Shown here in pieces: positions 19,953 to 28,573 of a DNA stretch of 64,000 nt (the first letter of the stretch is position 1; each line of letters begins with the position of its first letter). Origin of the DNA: JAJEAD01 sp964420925 (lineage in GTDB: Bacteria; Pseudomonadota; Gammaproteobacteria; HK1); contig CAYQVB010000145.1 in assembly GCA_964420925.1 (NCBI GenBank), positions 1 to 64,000 on the forward strand, given 5' to 3'. The position numbers and the translations under genes are program-made. Below the pieces are notes generated by a model that ran no database searches, had not been told where the DNA came from, and saw only the letters and a program-made list of their open reading frames with translations.

Positions 19953-20237
19953 TCAGAAGGTCTCCGGCCACTTCCTGGAAGCGTGGAGAACGGCCAGAAT
20001 TCTGATCTCGATGCCGGCAATCTGATAGGGAAGGACGTAGGGAATTCCCCCGATCACGAGCTCTCGCGTCCCCCGCACCCGTCCCGGGCGCCCGATTCGA
20101 GGATGTTCGGCAAGCATCCGGGTGGCATCCTGGATGGCCGAAACCACGCCCCAGGCCGCCCCGGGGTCGTTTTCCGCGAGGTACTCGGCAATACTGACCA
20201 GGTCGGTCTCAGCTCGGTCCAGCCAGACGACTCTCAT
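19953..20237 (-). CDS. ParE/RelE-family toxin
   Basis: A 94-residue RelE/ParE-superfamily protein. The pattern RAETDLVSIAEYLAENDPGAA, HPRIGRPGRVRGTRELVI, PYVLPYQI and ILAVLHASRKWP follows the ParE consensus, which usually acts on DNA gyrase. Its ATG overlaps the antitoxin stop by four bases (ATGA), the usual translational coupling of antitoxin then toxin. It lies on the strand opposite to the flanking benzoate genes. Confidence 0.9.
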   Translation of the reverse strand: MRVVWLDRAETDLVSIAEYLAENDPGAAWGVVSAIQDATRMLAEHPRIGRPGRVRGTRELVIGGIPYVLPYQIAGIEIRILAVLHASRKWPETF

Positions 20238-20506
20238 GACCTCGTCTGGTCGAACCGGCTCGCGAGCATTGCTCTCAGCTTGCTGAACACCTCGTCATGA
20301 GCGATCCATCCGGCATCATCGCCCCCTGCTCTCTCGAGCCTCCCCTCGATTCTTCGGGTCTGCCAGTCGTAGAGCTCGAGGTAGTGATCGATTGCTTCGT
20401 TGACGACGTAGCTCCGAGATCGATCCGCAGTGGCAGCAATGGCGTCCAGCTTCGCCTGTTTGTCCGGTGAAACGGATATGCTCATGCGCCCGGTGCTGCT
20501 GGCCAT
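20234..20506 (-). CDS. Ribbon-helix-helix (ParD/CopG-like) antitoxin
   Basis: A 90-residue protein with an N-terminal ribbon-helix-helix domain (MSISVSPDKQAKLDAIA at 8-24, then RSRSYVVNEAIDHYLEL) and an acidic/helical C-terminus that would wrap the toxin. GGGAGAG lies eight bases before the ATG at 20506. It should repress its own promoter upstream (20507-20550). The pair is inserted between boxB and benzoate-CoA ligase. Confidence 0.9.
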   Translation of the reverse strand: MASSTGRMSISVSPDKQAKLDAIAATADRSRSYVVNEAIDHYLELYDWQTRRIEGRLERAGGDDAGWIAHDEVFSKLRAMLASRFDQTRS

Positions 20507-20610
20507 CGAGATCTCTCCCGTAATCGTGGTTAATCACCCTTCATCATGAAGTGCTTTCCGGCAGGGGACAAGTGCTGCCCGCAGCCCATTGGTTGGTCGG
20601 AGGAAAGGCC

Positions 20611-22194
20611 ATGATGCAGCTCGCCCGCGTGGACCGTTCGGTGACTCCGACCGCCATCGAAGTTCCGCGGGAGTACAACGCCGCGCTCGAGTTCGTCGAC
20701 GCCAACGTCGACCGGGGCCGGGGAGAGAAAGTCGCCTTCATCGACGATTCCGGGCGATACACCTATCGGGAGCTGGCGGAGCGGGTGAACCGGGCGGGCA
20801 ACGCGCTGCGCGCGCTCGGTGCGGGGATGGAGACCCGCGTGCTCATGTGCATGGCCGACGGCATCGACTTCCCGGCGGTGTTCTTCGGGGCGATCAAGGC
20901 CGGATGCGTCCCCATCCCGGTGAACACCCTGCTCACCCCGAGCGACTACGCGTATCTCCTCCAGGACTCGCGGGCGCGCTTCGCGGTGGTGAGCGAAACC
21001 CTGCTCGATCGATTCGAGCCCGCCCTCGCTGGGCAACCCCACCTCGAAGGGGTGGTGGTGGCCGGCGGAACTGCCCCCAGCCACCCGCGCCTGGAAGATC
21101 TGCTCGCGGCAGCGTCCGATTCGCTCGACCCCGCGCCCACCACCTGCGACGACATCGCGTTCTGGCTCTACACCTCGGGCTCCACCGGCACCCCGAAGGG
21201 CTCGATGCACCTGCACCGCCACCTGATCGCGACCGCGGAGCACTACGGGGTAGCGACCCTCGGAATCCGCGAGGACGACGTCGTGTACTCCGCCGCCAAG
21301 CTCTTCTTCGCCTACGGGCTCGGCAACGCAATGACCTTTCCCTTCCACGTCGGGGCGACCACCGTGGTCCTCGCGGAGCGTCCCACCCCGGATGCCGTTA
21401 TGCGGCTGCTGCGCACCCACCGGCCGACCATCTTCTACGGCGTGCCCACCCTCTACGGCGCGCTGCTCGCGGATCCCGTCAACGGTCGCGAGAACGCCTC
21501 TCCCGCGCTGCGCCTCGCGGTCTCCGCCGGCGAGGCGCTGCCGGCGGAGATCGGCCGCGCCTTCGAGGAGCGCTTCGGCGCGCCCGTCCTCGACGGGCTC
21601 GGCTCGACCGAGATGCTCCACATCTTCCTCTCCAACCGGGAGGACGACGTACGCTACGGCACCTCGGGGAAGGCAGTGCCGGGCTACGCGCTCAGGGTCG
21701 TCGACGAGAGTGGCGAGCCGGCGGCGGCGGACGAGCTGGGAGAGCTGTGGGTGAGCGGCGACTCCTCCGCGATCGGGTACTGGAACCAGCGCGACAAGTC
21801 GCGAGCCACCTTCCAGGGGACCTGGACCCGCACCGGAGACAAGTACCGGGTGGACGCGGAAGGCTACTACCACTACTGCGGGCGCACCGACGACATGCTC
21901 AAGGTCGGGGGGCAGTGGGTGTCGCCTTTCGAGGTGGAGTCCGCACTGCTCGCGCACTCCGGGGTGCTCGAGGCCGCGGTGGTGGGGCAGGATGACGAGC
22001 AGGGCCTGGTCAAGCCCAAGGCCTTCGTCGTGGTGGCGGAAGGAAGCGAGGCCGGCGACGCCCTCGCGGACGAGCTCAAGGAGTTCGTGAAGGGCCGTCT
22101 CGCGCCCTTCAAGTACCCGCGCTGGATCGAGTTCGCCAAGAGTCTGCCGAAGACCGCCACCGGGAAAATCCAGCGCTTCAAGCTCCGGGGCTGA
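20611..22194 (+). CDS. Benzoate-CoA ligase
   Basis: An AMP-forming acyl-CoA synthetase of 527 residues that activates benzoate or a substituted benzoate to its CoA thioester. It has the P-loop YTSGSTGTPKGS (near residue 190), the A5 motif LGSTEM, and KTATGKIQRFKLR with the catalytic Lys near the C-terminus. The start MMQLARVDRS follows GGAGGAAAGGCC, fixing ATG 20611. The overall pattern (AAKLFFAYGLGN, FHVGATTVVL) is that of benzoate-CoA ligases rather than general medium-chain ligases. It feeds BoxB/BoxC. The UbiD-family gene begins 16 bp downstream and is surely cotranscribed. Confidence 0.93.
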   Translation: MMQLARVDRSVTPTAIEVPREYNAALEFVDANVDRGRGEKVAFIDDSGRYTYRELAERVNRAGNALRALGAGMETRVLMCMADGIDFPAVFFGAIKAGCVPIPVNTLLTPSDYAYLLQDSRARFAVVSETLLDRFEPALAGQPHLEGVVVAGGTAPSHPRLEDLLAAASDSLDPAPTTCDDIAFWLYTSGSTGTPKGSMHLHRHLIATAEHYGVATLGIREDDVVYSAAKLFFAYGLGNAMTFPFHVGATTVVLAERPTPDAVMRLLRTHRPTIFYGVPTLYGALLADPVNGRENASPALRLAVSAGEALPAEIGRAFEERFGAPVLDGLGSTEMLHIFLSNREDDVRYGTSGKAVPGYALRVVDESGEPAAADELGELWVSGDSSAIGYWNQRDKSRATFQGTWTRTGDKYRVDAEGYYHYCGRTDDMLKVGGQWVSPFEVESALLAHSGVLEAAVVGQDDEQGLVKPKAFVVVAEGSEAGDALADELKEFVKGRLAPFKYPRWIEFAKSLPKTATGKIQRFKLRG

Positions 22195-22210
22195 AGGAAG
22201 GGGGGACAAC

Positions 22211-23740
22211 ATGGCGGGACCCAACCACCTGAGCGATCTCCAGGCGATCATCGAAGACCTCGATGCGATGGGCCGCCTCGTGCGCGTCACCTCCGAAGTG
22301 GACCCGGAGTTCGAGCTGGCGGGCATCGCGGCCCGCCTGGAAGGCGGGCCCCGGGCAGTGCTCTTCGAGAACGTGAAAGGCCACGACGCGCCGGTGCTCA
22401 CCGGGCTCTACTGGTCCCGGGAGCTGCTCGGGAGCCTGATGCGCCGGGACGTGCGTGACCTGCCCGGGTTCGTCTCGGGCGCGATCCGATCCTGGCAGCA
22501 GACGCCGGTGGATCCGGTGATGGTCGATCACGGGCCCATCTTCGATGGCAACCGCGACGAGGTGGACCTCCACCGGCTGCCCGTCCCGGTGCACGCGGAG
22601 AAGGACGGAGGACCCTACTTCGACGCCGGGGTGGTGATCGCCCGCGACCCCGAGACCGGGGTGCGCAACGCGTCCATCCAGCGCTTCATGGTGACCGGCA
22701 AGGACCGGATGCACATCAACATCGACGCCGGCCGGCACCTCGAGCTCTACCTCGACAAGGCCAGGGCGCGGGGCGAGAGTTTGCACTTCTCCATCAACTG
22801 CGGCGTGGGGCCGGGCCTGCACTTCGCGGCGGCGACTCCCGCCGAGGCGGCTCCGGCCGAGACCGACGAGCTCGGCATCGCCAGCGTCTTCCACGAGGCT
22901 CCCCTCGAGCTTGTCGAAGGACGCACCCTCCCCGTGCACATCGTCGCCAACGCGATGTACGCGCTCGAATGCGAGATCGTTCCCGGCGAGGTCGCCGACG
23001 AAGGCCCCTTCGCCGAGGTGACCGGCTACTACGCCAAGGTTGCTCCGCGTCCCGTGGTGCACGTGCGCGAAATCCACCGCCGCCCGAACGCGGTGTTCCA
23101 GACCATCCTCTCCGGCGTCGAGGTATGGAACTCCGTCGGCCTGCTCGGCGAGGCCAACGTGCTCGCCCTGCTCCAGCGGCAGGTGCCGGGGGTCGAGGAC
23201 GTGTACTTCAGCCACGGCGGCTGCGGCTTCTACCACGCGATCGTGCAGATCGCCCAAAAGCGCGCGGGCTGGTCCAAGCAGGCGATCATGGCCGCATTCG
23301 CGGCCTTCCCTCCGCTTAAGATGGTCACGGTGGTCGACAGCGACGTCGACATCCGCAATCCGAGCGACATCGAGTGGGCGATGACCACCCGGCTCGACCC
23401 GAAGCAGGGGATCGTCACCATCGAGAACGTGTTCGGGCACGGCCTCAACCCGAGCTTCCCCGATTATCTCGGCACCAAGGTCGGATTCGACTGCTGCCGG
23501 CCCTTCCCTCTCACCTCGGAGTACGACCGGGCCGCCTACCGGCCGGTGTCGCTCGACGGGGTGACGATGCAGATCCCCGAGATTGCGGCGCCGGGAGCGC
23601 CACCGCCCGTTCCGTCAACCCCATCCAATCGGGGAGGGGCGCGTCCAAAGCGCCGCAAGACCGGCGCTGCTCCCCGGAAGAGAGTCCCAGGAGCCGGGGC
23701 GAAACGCAAACGCTCCCCTGCTCGTCCCGACTCCTCTTGA
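22211..23740 (+). CDS. UbiD-family (de)carboxylase
   Basis: A 509-residue member of the prenylated-FMN-dependent UbiD family. The sequences INIDAGRHLELYL and ECEIVPGEVADEGPFAEVTGYY provide the conserved Arg and the two Glu residues of the active site, and the C-terminal domain has VDSDVDIRNPSDIEWAMTTR. A good ribosome site (AAGGAAGGGGGG) precedes the ATG. Its position 16 bp behind benzoate-CoA ligase suggests decarboxylation of a phthalate-like or hydroxybenzoate-like acid, or its CoA ester, into the benzoyl-CoA route; this is inference. The last 45 residues are Lys/Arg/Pro-rich, unusual for the family. No UbiX-type flavin prenyltransferase is in the window. Confidence 0.9.
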   Translation: MAGPNHLSDLQAIIEDLDAMGRLVRVTSEVDPEFELAGIAARLEGGPRAVLFENVKGHDAPVLTGLYWSRELLGSLMRRDVRDLPGFVSGAIRSWQQTPVDPVMVDHGPIFDGNRDEVDLHRLPVPVHAEKDGGPYFDAGVVIARDPETGVRNASIQRFMVTGKDRMHINIDAGRHLELYLDKARARGESLHFSINCGVGPGLHFAAATPAEAAPAETDELGIASVFHEAPLELVEGRTLPVHIVANAMYALECEIVPGEVADEGPFAEVTGYYAKVAPRPVVHVREIHRRPNAVFQTILSGVEVWNSVGLLGEANVLALLQRQVPGVEDVYFSHGGCGFYHAIVQIAQKRAGWSKQAIMAAFAAFPPLKMVTVVDSDVDIRNPSDIEWAMTTRLDPKQGIVTIENVFGHGLNPSFPDYLGTKVGFDCCRPFPLTSEYDRAAYRPVSLDGVTMQIPEIAAPGAPPPVPSTPSNRGGARPKRRKTGAAPRKRVPGAGAKRKRSPARPDSS

Positions 23741-23877
23741 AGGACCGCCCTGGGCTGGCGGCGCGCGAGACGCCCCATGCAAAACGCCTCGCGGACGAGG
23801 GCCCCCCACGCCTGGCTCCCGGCCCCGGCGCCTCGGAGAGAGACTTTCTGCGAGCGATCAGAGCATGGGGGAAGGGC

Positions 23878-24516
23878 TTACCATCCGCTCTCGATCGACC
23901 ACTGCGTGGGAAGCCCGGCGTCCTTCCACGCCCTGAGACCGCCGCGATACCAGTAGACGTTCCGGTATCCGATCATGCTCGCCCGAAGCGACGCGTTGTA
24001 GGAAGCCCAGCACTGCGCCCCCGAGCAGAAGAACACCATTGCACGCGCTCGGTTGCCCAGCGTCAGCTCCTCGAGCTTCGTCGCCAGCCGATCATTGCTC
24101 GTGGTGGAGAAGCCCGCTCCCCGGAGCCACCACGCGCCCGCCACCGTCTGATGGCTCGCCTGGGAAAGCACGTCGATGAGCATAGGCGGCTCGGGACCGA
24201 GCATGAGCCGGACCAGCTCCCGAGTCGTGATGGTGATCGCCCTCGGGTGGTACGCGGGAGTGGGGGCGTGCAGCTTGCCGGCGCGAAAGTCGATGGTCGC
24301 TACTACGTTCCAGTCCCTGGCCTCCTCGCCGTAGAACTCCCGCGTGAGCGAGGCATTCCGCAGCTTCGCCTCGACGTCGGATACCGAAACCACCGACCCC
24401 GCAAATGAAGCACCGCCGTCCGCGCTCTGGGCCCGGGCATGCGCGGACCACAAGCAAAGCGCAATGCCCGCTACGACTATCCGGAAGAGCTGGCGCTTGT
24501 CGATGATATCCCGCAC
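23878..24516 (-). CDS. Exported rhodanese-like protein, PQQ-associated CXXCW type
   Basis: A 212-residue protein with a signal peptide (hydrophobic segment 10-24, cleavage near AHARAQ) and a C-terminal rhodanese-like domain. The region FFCSGAQCWASYNASLRAS, followed by GYRNVYWYRGGLRAWKDAGLP, matches the family described as PQQ-dependent catabolism-associated CXXCW-motif proteins. The first Cys would be the rhodanese nucleophile. The start follows the TrpB2 stop by nine bases, so the two are cotranscribed. No PQQ dehydrogenase or pqq genes are visible here. Confidence 0.8.
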   Translation of the reverse strand: MRDIIDKRQLFRIVVAGIALCLWSAHARAQSADGGASFAGSVVSVSDVEAKLRNASLTREFYGEEARDWNVVATIDFRAGKLHAPTPAYHPRAITITTRELVRLMLGPEPPMLIDVLSQASHQTVAGAWWLRGAGFSTTSNDRLATKLEELTLGNRARAMVFFCSGAQCWASYNASLRASMIGYRNVYWYRGGLRAWKDAGLPTQWSIESGW

Positions 24517-24525
24517 CGGGAACCC

Positions 24526-25896
24526 TCAGGCCGCCGCCGGTACCGAGGGCAGGCCCGCGAGCGCCATTGCGAGCTCCTGCTCGTCGTAGGGCTGATCCGC
24601 AAGCGCGCCCGCGAAGTAGTCGGTGTACGCCTGCATGTCGAAGTGGCCGTGGCCGCAGAGGTTGAAGACGATGGCGCGGGACACGCCCTCCTCCTTGCAG
24701 CGCAGGGCCTCGTCGATCACCGCCTTGACCGCGTGACTCGCTTCCGGCGCCGGCACGATGCCCTCCGCTCGCGCGAAACGCACTCCCGCCTCGAAGCACG
24801 CGGTCTGGGTGTGCGCCACGGAGCGGATGAGTCCGAGATCCTGCGCGTGGCTCACGAGCGGCGCCATGCCGTGGTAGCGCAAGCCTCCCGCGTGGAAGCC
24901 GGAAGGCACGAAGCTCGAGCCGAGCGTATGCATCTTGACCAGGGGCGTGAGCTTGCCGGTGTCCCCGAAGTCGTAGGCGAACCTCCCGCGGGTCAGGCTG
25001 GGGCAGGCGGAGGGCTCGACCGCAACCACGTCGAGGTCCCCGCCCCCGCGCAGCTTCTCCCCGATGAAGGGGAAGGCGATTCCTGCGAAGTTGCTGCCGC
25101 CGCCGGTGCAGCCCACGACGATGTCCGCCCGGTCGTCGGCCATCGCGAGCTGAGCCTGCGCTTCCTGTCCGATGACGGTCTGGTGCATCAGCACGTGGTT
25201 CAGCACGCTGCCGAGCGCGTAGCTCGTGTCTCCACGTTGCGCGGCGTCTTCCACCGCCTCGCTGATCGCGATGCCGAGACTGCCGGTGCTGTCGGGGTTG
25301 GCGGCGAGGATCGCGCGCCCCGAGTTGGTGTGATCGCTCGGACTCGCCACGCACTCCGCCCCGTAGGTCTCCATCATCGCCTTGCGGTAGGGCTTCTGGT
25401 CGAAGCTGACCCTCACCATGTAGACCTTGATCTCGAGCCCGAAGAGAGAGCCCGCGTAGGCGAGCGCCGAGCCCCACTGGCCGGCGCCGGTCTCGGTGGC
25501 GATGCGGGTGATGCCCGCCTCCTTGTTGTAGAAGGCCTGGGCCACCGCGGTGTTCGGCTTGTGGCTGCCGACCGGGCTCACGCCCTCGTACTTGTAGTAG
25601 ATGCGCGCCGGCGTATCGAGGTCTCGCTCGAGCCCCGCGGCGCGATAGAGGGGAGTGGGCCGCCACGCCCGGTACGCGTCGCGGACCGGCTGGGGGATCT
25701 CGATCTCGCGGTCCTGGCTCACTTCCTGGCCGATCAGGGCCATCGGGAAGAGCGGCGCCAGGTCGTCGGGACCGATGGGCTGGCCGGTGCCCGGATGCAA
25801 CACCGGAGCGGCCGGGCTCGGCAGGTCGGCCTGGATGTTGTACCAGGCACGGGGAATCTGGTCTTCGCGCAGAAGGAACTTTCTCGTGTCGCTCAT
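24526..25896 (-). CDS. TrpB2-type tryptophan synthase beta-like protein
   Basis: A 456-residue PLP enzyme of the TrpB2 branch, which differs from TrpB1 by an N-terminal extension (LREDQIPRAWYNIQADLP) and usually works without TrpA. The PLP Lys is in GSHKPNTA and the phosphate loop is GCTGGGSNF. It would join indole and L-serine, or act as a serine deaminase. ATG 25896 begins the typical MSDTRKFLLRE sequence; the longer frame to 26109 is unlike the family. No trpA or other trp genes are near. It pairs with the exported rhodanese downstream. Confidence 0.93.
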   Translation of the reverse strand: MSDTRKFLLREDQIPRAWYNIQADLPSPAAPVLHPGTGQPIGPDDLAPLFPMALIGQEVSQDREIEIPQPVRDAYRAWRPTPLYRAAGLERDLDTPARIYYKYEGVSPVGSHKPNTAVAQAFYNKEAGITRIATETGAGQWGSALAYAGSLFGLEIKVYMVRVSFDQKPYRKAMMETYGAECVASPSDHTNSGRAILAANPDSTGSLGIAISEAVEDAAQRGDTSYALGSVLNHVLMHQTVIGQEAQAQLAMADDRADIVVGCTGGGSNFAGIAFPFIGEKLRGGGDLDVVAVEPSACPSLTRGRFAYDFGDTGKLTPLVKMHTLGSSFVPSGFHAGGLRYHGMAPLVSHAQDLGLIRSVAHTQTACFEAGVRFARAEGIVPAPEASHAVKAVIDEALRCKEEGVSRAIVFNLCGHGHFDMQAYTDYFAGALADQPYDEQELAMALAGLPSVPAAA

Positions 25897-26307
25897 GGTG
25901 TCGCTCGAGGTCGATGAAGAACAAGTGAGGGCCGCATTCTCCCGAAGGGGCTCCCAAGTGGCAACCGGACGAGCGGCCGGCGCCCCGACGCACCGGGAAG
26001 CGCTCTCGGGGTCGACCGGGCGAAGCCGCTCCGCTGGCTGCGCGGCCAACGCTTTCGCCACTCGACGCCGGCGTTGCGTGGCGGAGCCGATGCCGGTTTG
26101 ACATTGCACCGCACGGGCGGCTCAATTAGCCGGATTCGAACATGAGGATTCCGGCTCGGACTGCAGTCTTGTTCGCGAGCCCGCGCGCCGGACTCCGTTC
26201 ATCGCTGCCCTGAAAGGCCGGCGGCTCCGGCGGCATGACGCGTGCCCCCGGAGATGCCGGCTCCACCCGGGCTCTCCAGGCACTTCCCGAACGAGGAGAA
26301 CACCCCG
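25897..26307. other. Divergent intergenic region, trpB2 / livK-like gene
   Basis: 411 bp between divergent genes. It holds a perfect -35-like TTGACA at 26098-26103 pointing to the livK-like gene. Nothing else gene-like is supported. Confidence 0.45.
26098..26126 (+). promoter_or_regulatory. Candidate sigma-70 promoter of the liv operon
   Basis: TTGACA (26098-26103) is followed after 17 bases by CTCAAT (26121-26126), a weak -10. The start site would fall about 175 bases before the livK-like ATG. The -35 is perfect; the -10 matches only three of six positions. Confidence 0.35.
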
Positions 26308-27486
26308 ATGATGAGGAAAACACATACCCTGGCCGCGACGCTGGCGGTGCTCGCCCTCAGTCTCCCGGTCTCCGCCGCGGACCCGATCAAGATCGGCGTG
26401 CTGCTGCCTTCCTCCGGCGTCTTCGCCGGCCTCGGCAATGACCAGATGCTCGCCCTGGAGATGGGCTTCGACGACTTCGGTCGCGAGGTGGCGGGACGTC
26501 CCATCGAGCTGATCCCGGCCGATTCCGAAGGAAAGCCGGCCACGGGTCTCGCCCAGTTCAAAAGGCTGGCCTTCAGGGACGAGGTCGACATCGTGGTCGG
26601 CGTCATCTCCTCCGCGGTGGCCGGAGCAGTCCGCGATGTCGCCCACAACGCGGAAGTGCCGCTCATCATCTCCAACGCGGGCAACAACGCGCTGACCGGA
26701 GAGCAGTGCAGTCCCTGGATCCTGCGCAGCTCCTTCTCAAATGCCCAGATCGTGCGCGAGATGGGGCCCTGGATGGCCGCCAAGGGCTACAACAACGTGT
26801 TTCTCATGGCCTTCGACTACGCGGCCGGTCACCAGATGATGGATGCGTTCCGGGAGGGATTCGTGGCCGCGGGAGGCAACATCGCGGGCGAGGAGTTCCC
26901 GCCGCTTGGAGAGACCAAGGACTTCGGCCCCTATCTCGCCAAGATGAAGGCGGCCAAGCCCGACGCGGCCTTCGTGTTCTTCGCCGGCGGCCCCGCGATC
27001 AAGTTCGTGAAGGAGTGGGCGGCCTTCGGGTTGAAGGGTGAGGTGACACTCGCCGGGGCAGGCTGGCTGAACTCCGCGCTCTACGTGAAGAAGCAGGGGA
27101 TGGACGCCGAAGGCGCACTCGGGATCCTGAACTATGTCCCGTCGATCGACACGCCCGAGAACGCGGCCTTCCAGGAGAGTTTCCGGGCCGCGCACGGGCG
27201 TGACGGCTCGGAGTTCGGGGTGGCCGCCTACGACAGCGCGCGCCTCATCGTGGAAGCGCTGAAGGCGACGGGCGGCGCCACCGACGACAAGGCGGCGCTC
27301 GTGGCGGCGATGCGCGAAGTGCAGTTCAACGGCCCCCGGGGTCCCTTCCGCATCGATCCGATGACCAACAACGTGATCCAGAACATCTACATTTTCGAAG
27401 TGCAGGCTGAAGGGGACAGCGTCTCGGCAATGGTGCAGGACGTCATCCCGGACGTTCAGGATCCTCCCAGCGGCTGCGCCTTGTAG
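26308..27486 (+). CDS. Branched-chain amino acid/aromatic-type ABC substrate-binding protein
   Basis: A 392-residue periplasmic binding protein of the LivK/peripla_BP_6 family. A Sec signal peptide occupies residues 1-23 (cleavage near VSAA), and the mature part opens with DPIKIGVLLPSSGVFAGLG. GAGGAG lies nine bases before ATG 26308. Ligands of this HAAT family include branched amino acids, urea and aromatic acids; because benzoate genes flank it, an aromatic or related acid is plausible but unproven. It heads a livKHMGF-order operon; a 14-bp-stem hairpin follows its stop. Confidence 0.92.
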   Translation: MMRKTHTLAATLAVLALSLPVSAADPIKIGVLLPSSGVFAGLGNDQMLALEMGFDDFGREVAGRPIELIPADSEGKPATGLAQFKRLAFRDEVDIVVGVISSAVAGAVRDVAHNAEVPLIISNAGNNALTGEQCSPWILRSSFSNAQIVREMGPWMAAKGYNNVFLMAFDYAAGHQMMDAFREGFVAAGGNIAGEEFPPLGETKDFGPYLAKMKAAKPDAAFVFFAGGPAIKFVKEWAAFGLKGEVTLAGAGWLNSALYVKKQGMDAEGALGILNYVPSIDTPENAAFQESFRAAHGRDGSEFGVAAYDSARLIVEALKATGGATDDKAALVAAMREVQFNGPRGPFRIDPMTNNVIQNIYIFEVQAEGDSVSAMVQDVIPDVQDPPSGCAL

Positions 27487-27499
27487 GGGCGCCGCACCT

Positions 27500-27540
27500 C
27501 GCGTGATGGCAGGTACCGGATGAGTCCCTGCCATCACGCG
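27500..27540 (+). terminator. Strong stem-loop after the binding-protein gene
   Basis: CGCGTGATGGCAGG (27500-27513) pairs perfectly with 27527-27540 around a 13-base loop. No T-run follows, so it is more likely an mRNA-stabilising or attenuating hairpin than a full terminator. It begins 14 bases after the stop and precedes the permease genes by 155 bp. Confidence 0.6.
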
Positions 27541-27694
27541 CCGGGGCGTGCGGGCCGCGCAAAGCCCCGGATGAAGGGCGGCCGGCACCGCCTGCGCTCT
27601 TCCCCGAAGAGCCGATCCCAACAACCGGGAAGCAACATCCGGCACGCTTTCCGCCACGTACGAAGCGACTGAGTCCCGAGAATCCGGCACCGCC

Positions 27695-28573
27695 GTGCTG
27701 CTCGATCCCCAATTCCTGATCGTGCAGACCCTGAACGGGCTGCAGCTTTCCGCCCTGCTCTTCCTGCTCGCAATCGGGCTCTCGGTCGTGTTCGGGCTGA
27801 TGAACTTCATCAACCTCGCCCACGGCACCCTGTTCATGCTCGGCGCCTACTTCGGACTGAGCGCGGCAGGCTCCTTCGAATCCTTCTGGCTCGCCTTGGC
27901 TCTAGCCCCTCTCGGCGTCTCCCTGATCGGAGGGCTCCTCTACCTCGTGCTCTTGCGCCACATGCAGCGAGCGGACCCCATGAAGCAGGTGCTGGTGACC
28001 TTCGGGCTCATCTTCGTCGGGTTGGAGTCCGTGATGATCGTGTGGGGGCCGCTCCCGCACACCATCGACGTACCTGCCCTGCTCGCCGGAAGCAGCAGCG
28101 TGCTCGGTCAGGTGTACCCTACCTACCGCCTCTTCATCATCGCACTCGGTCTGGCGGTCTTTCTCCTTCTCTACCTGGGGCTCGAGCGCACCCGCCTCGG
28201 CGCCATCGTGCGTGCGGGCGTGGACAACCGCACCATGGTGGCGGCGCTCGGCATCGACATCGGCCTGGTCTTCTTCCTGGTGTTCTGCCTGGGTTGCGGG
28301 CTCGCGGGACTCGCCGGCGTGGTCGCGGCGCCGGTCTTCTCGATCTTTCCCGGAATGGACATGTCGGTGCTCATCCTCGCCCTGATCGTGGTGGTGCTCG
28401 GCGGCCCCGGCAGCCTCAAGGGGGCGGGGCTCGGCTCGCTCATCATCGGGATCGCGGACACCTACGGACAGGTGCTGGTGCCGGAGCTCGCGCGGGTCAC
28501 CATCTATGCGCTGATGGCGCTCATCCTGATCTTCAAGCCGGCAGGCCTCGTACCGGTGCGCAGCGGGCACTGA
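27695..28573 (+). CDS. livH: Branched-chain-type ABC permease LivH
   Basis: A 292-residue inner-membrane permease with about eight helices. The N-terminal FGLMNFINLAHGTLFMLGAY and the loop GLAGVVAAP match LivH. It begins at a GTG (27695). Its stop overlaps the ATG of the next permease (TGATG). Works with LivM, LivG and LivF and the binding protein upstream. It lies 208 bp after the binding-protein gene, the only long gap in the operon. Confidence 0.92.
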   Translation: MLLDPQFLIVQTLNGLQLSALLFLLAIGLSVVFGLMNFINLAHGTLFMLGAYFGLSAAGSFESFWLALALAPLGVSLIGGLLYLVLLRHMQRADPMKQVLVTFGLIFVGLESVMIVWGPLPHTIDVPALLAGSSSVLGQVYPTYRLFIIALGLAVFLLLYLGLERTRLGAIVRAGVDNRTMVAALGIDIGLVFFLVFCLGCGLAGLAGVVAAPVFSIFPGMDMSVLILALIVVVLGGPGSLKGAGLGSLIIGIADTYGQVLVPELARVTIYALMALILIFKPAGLVPVRSGH

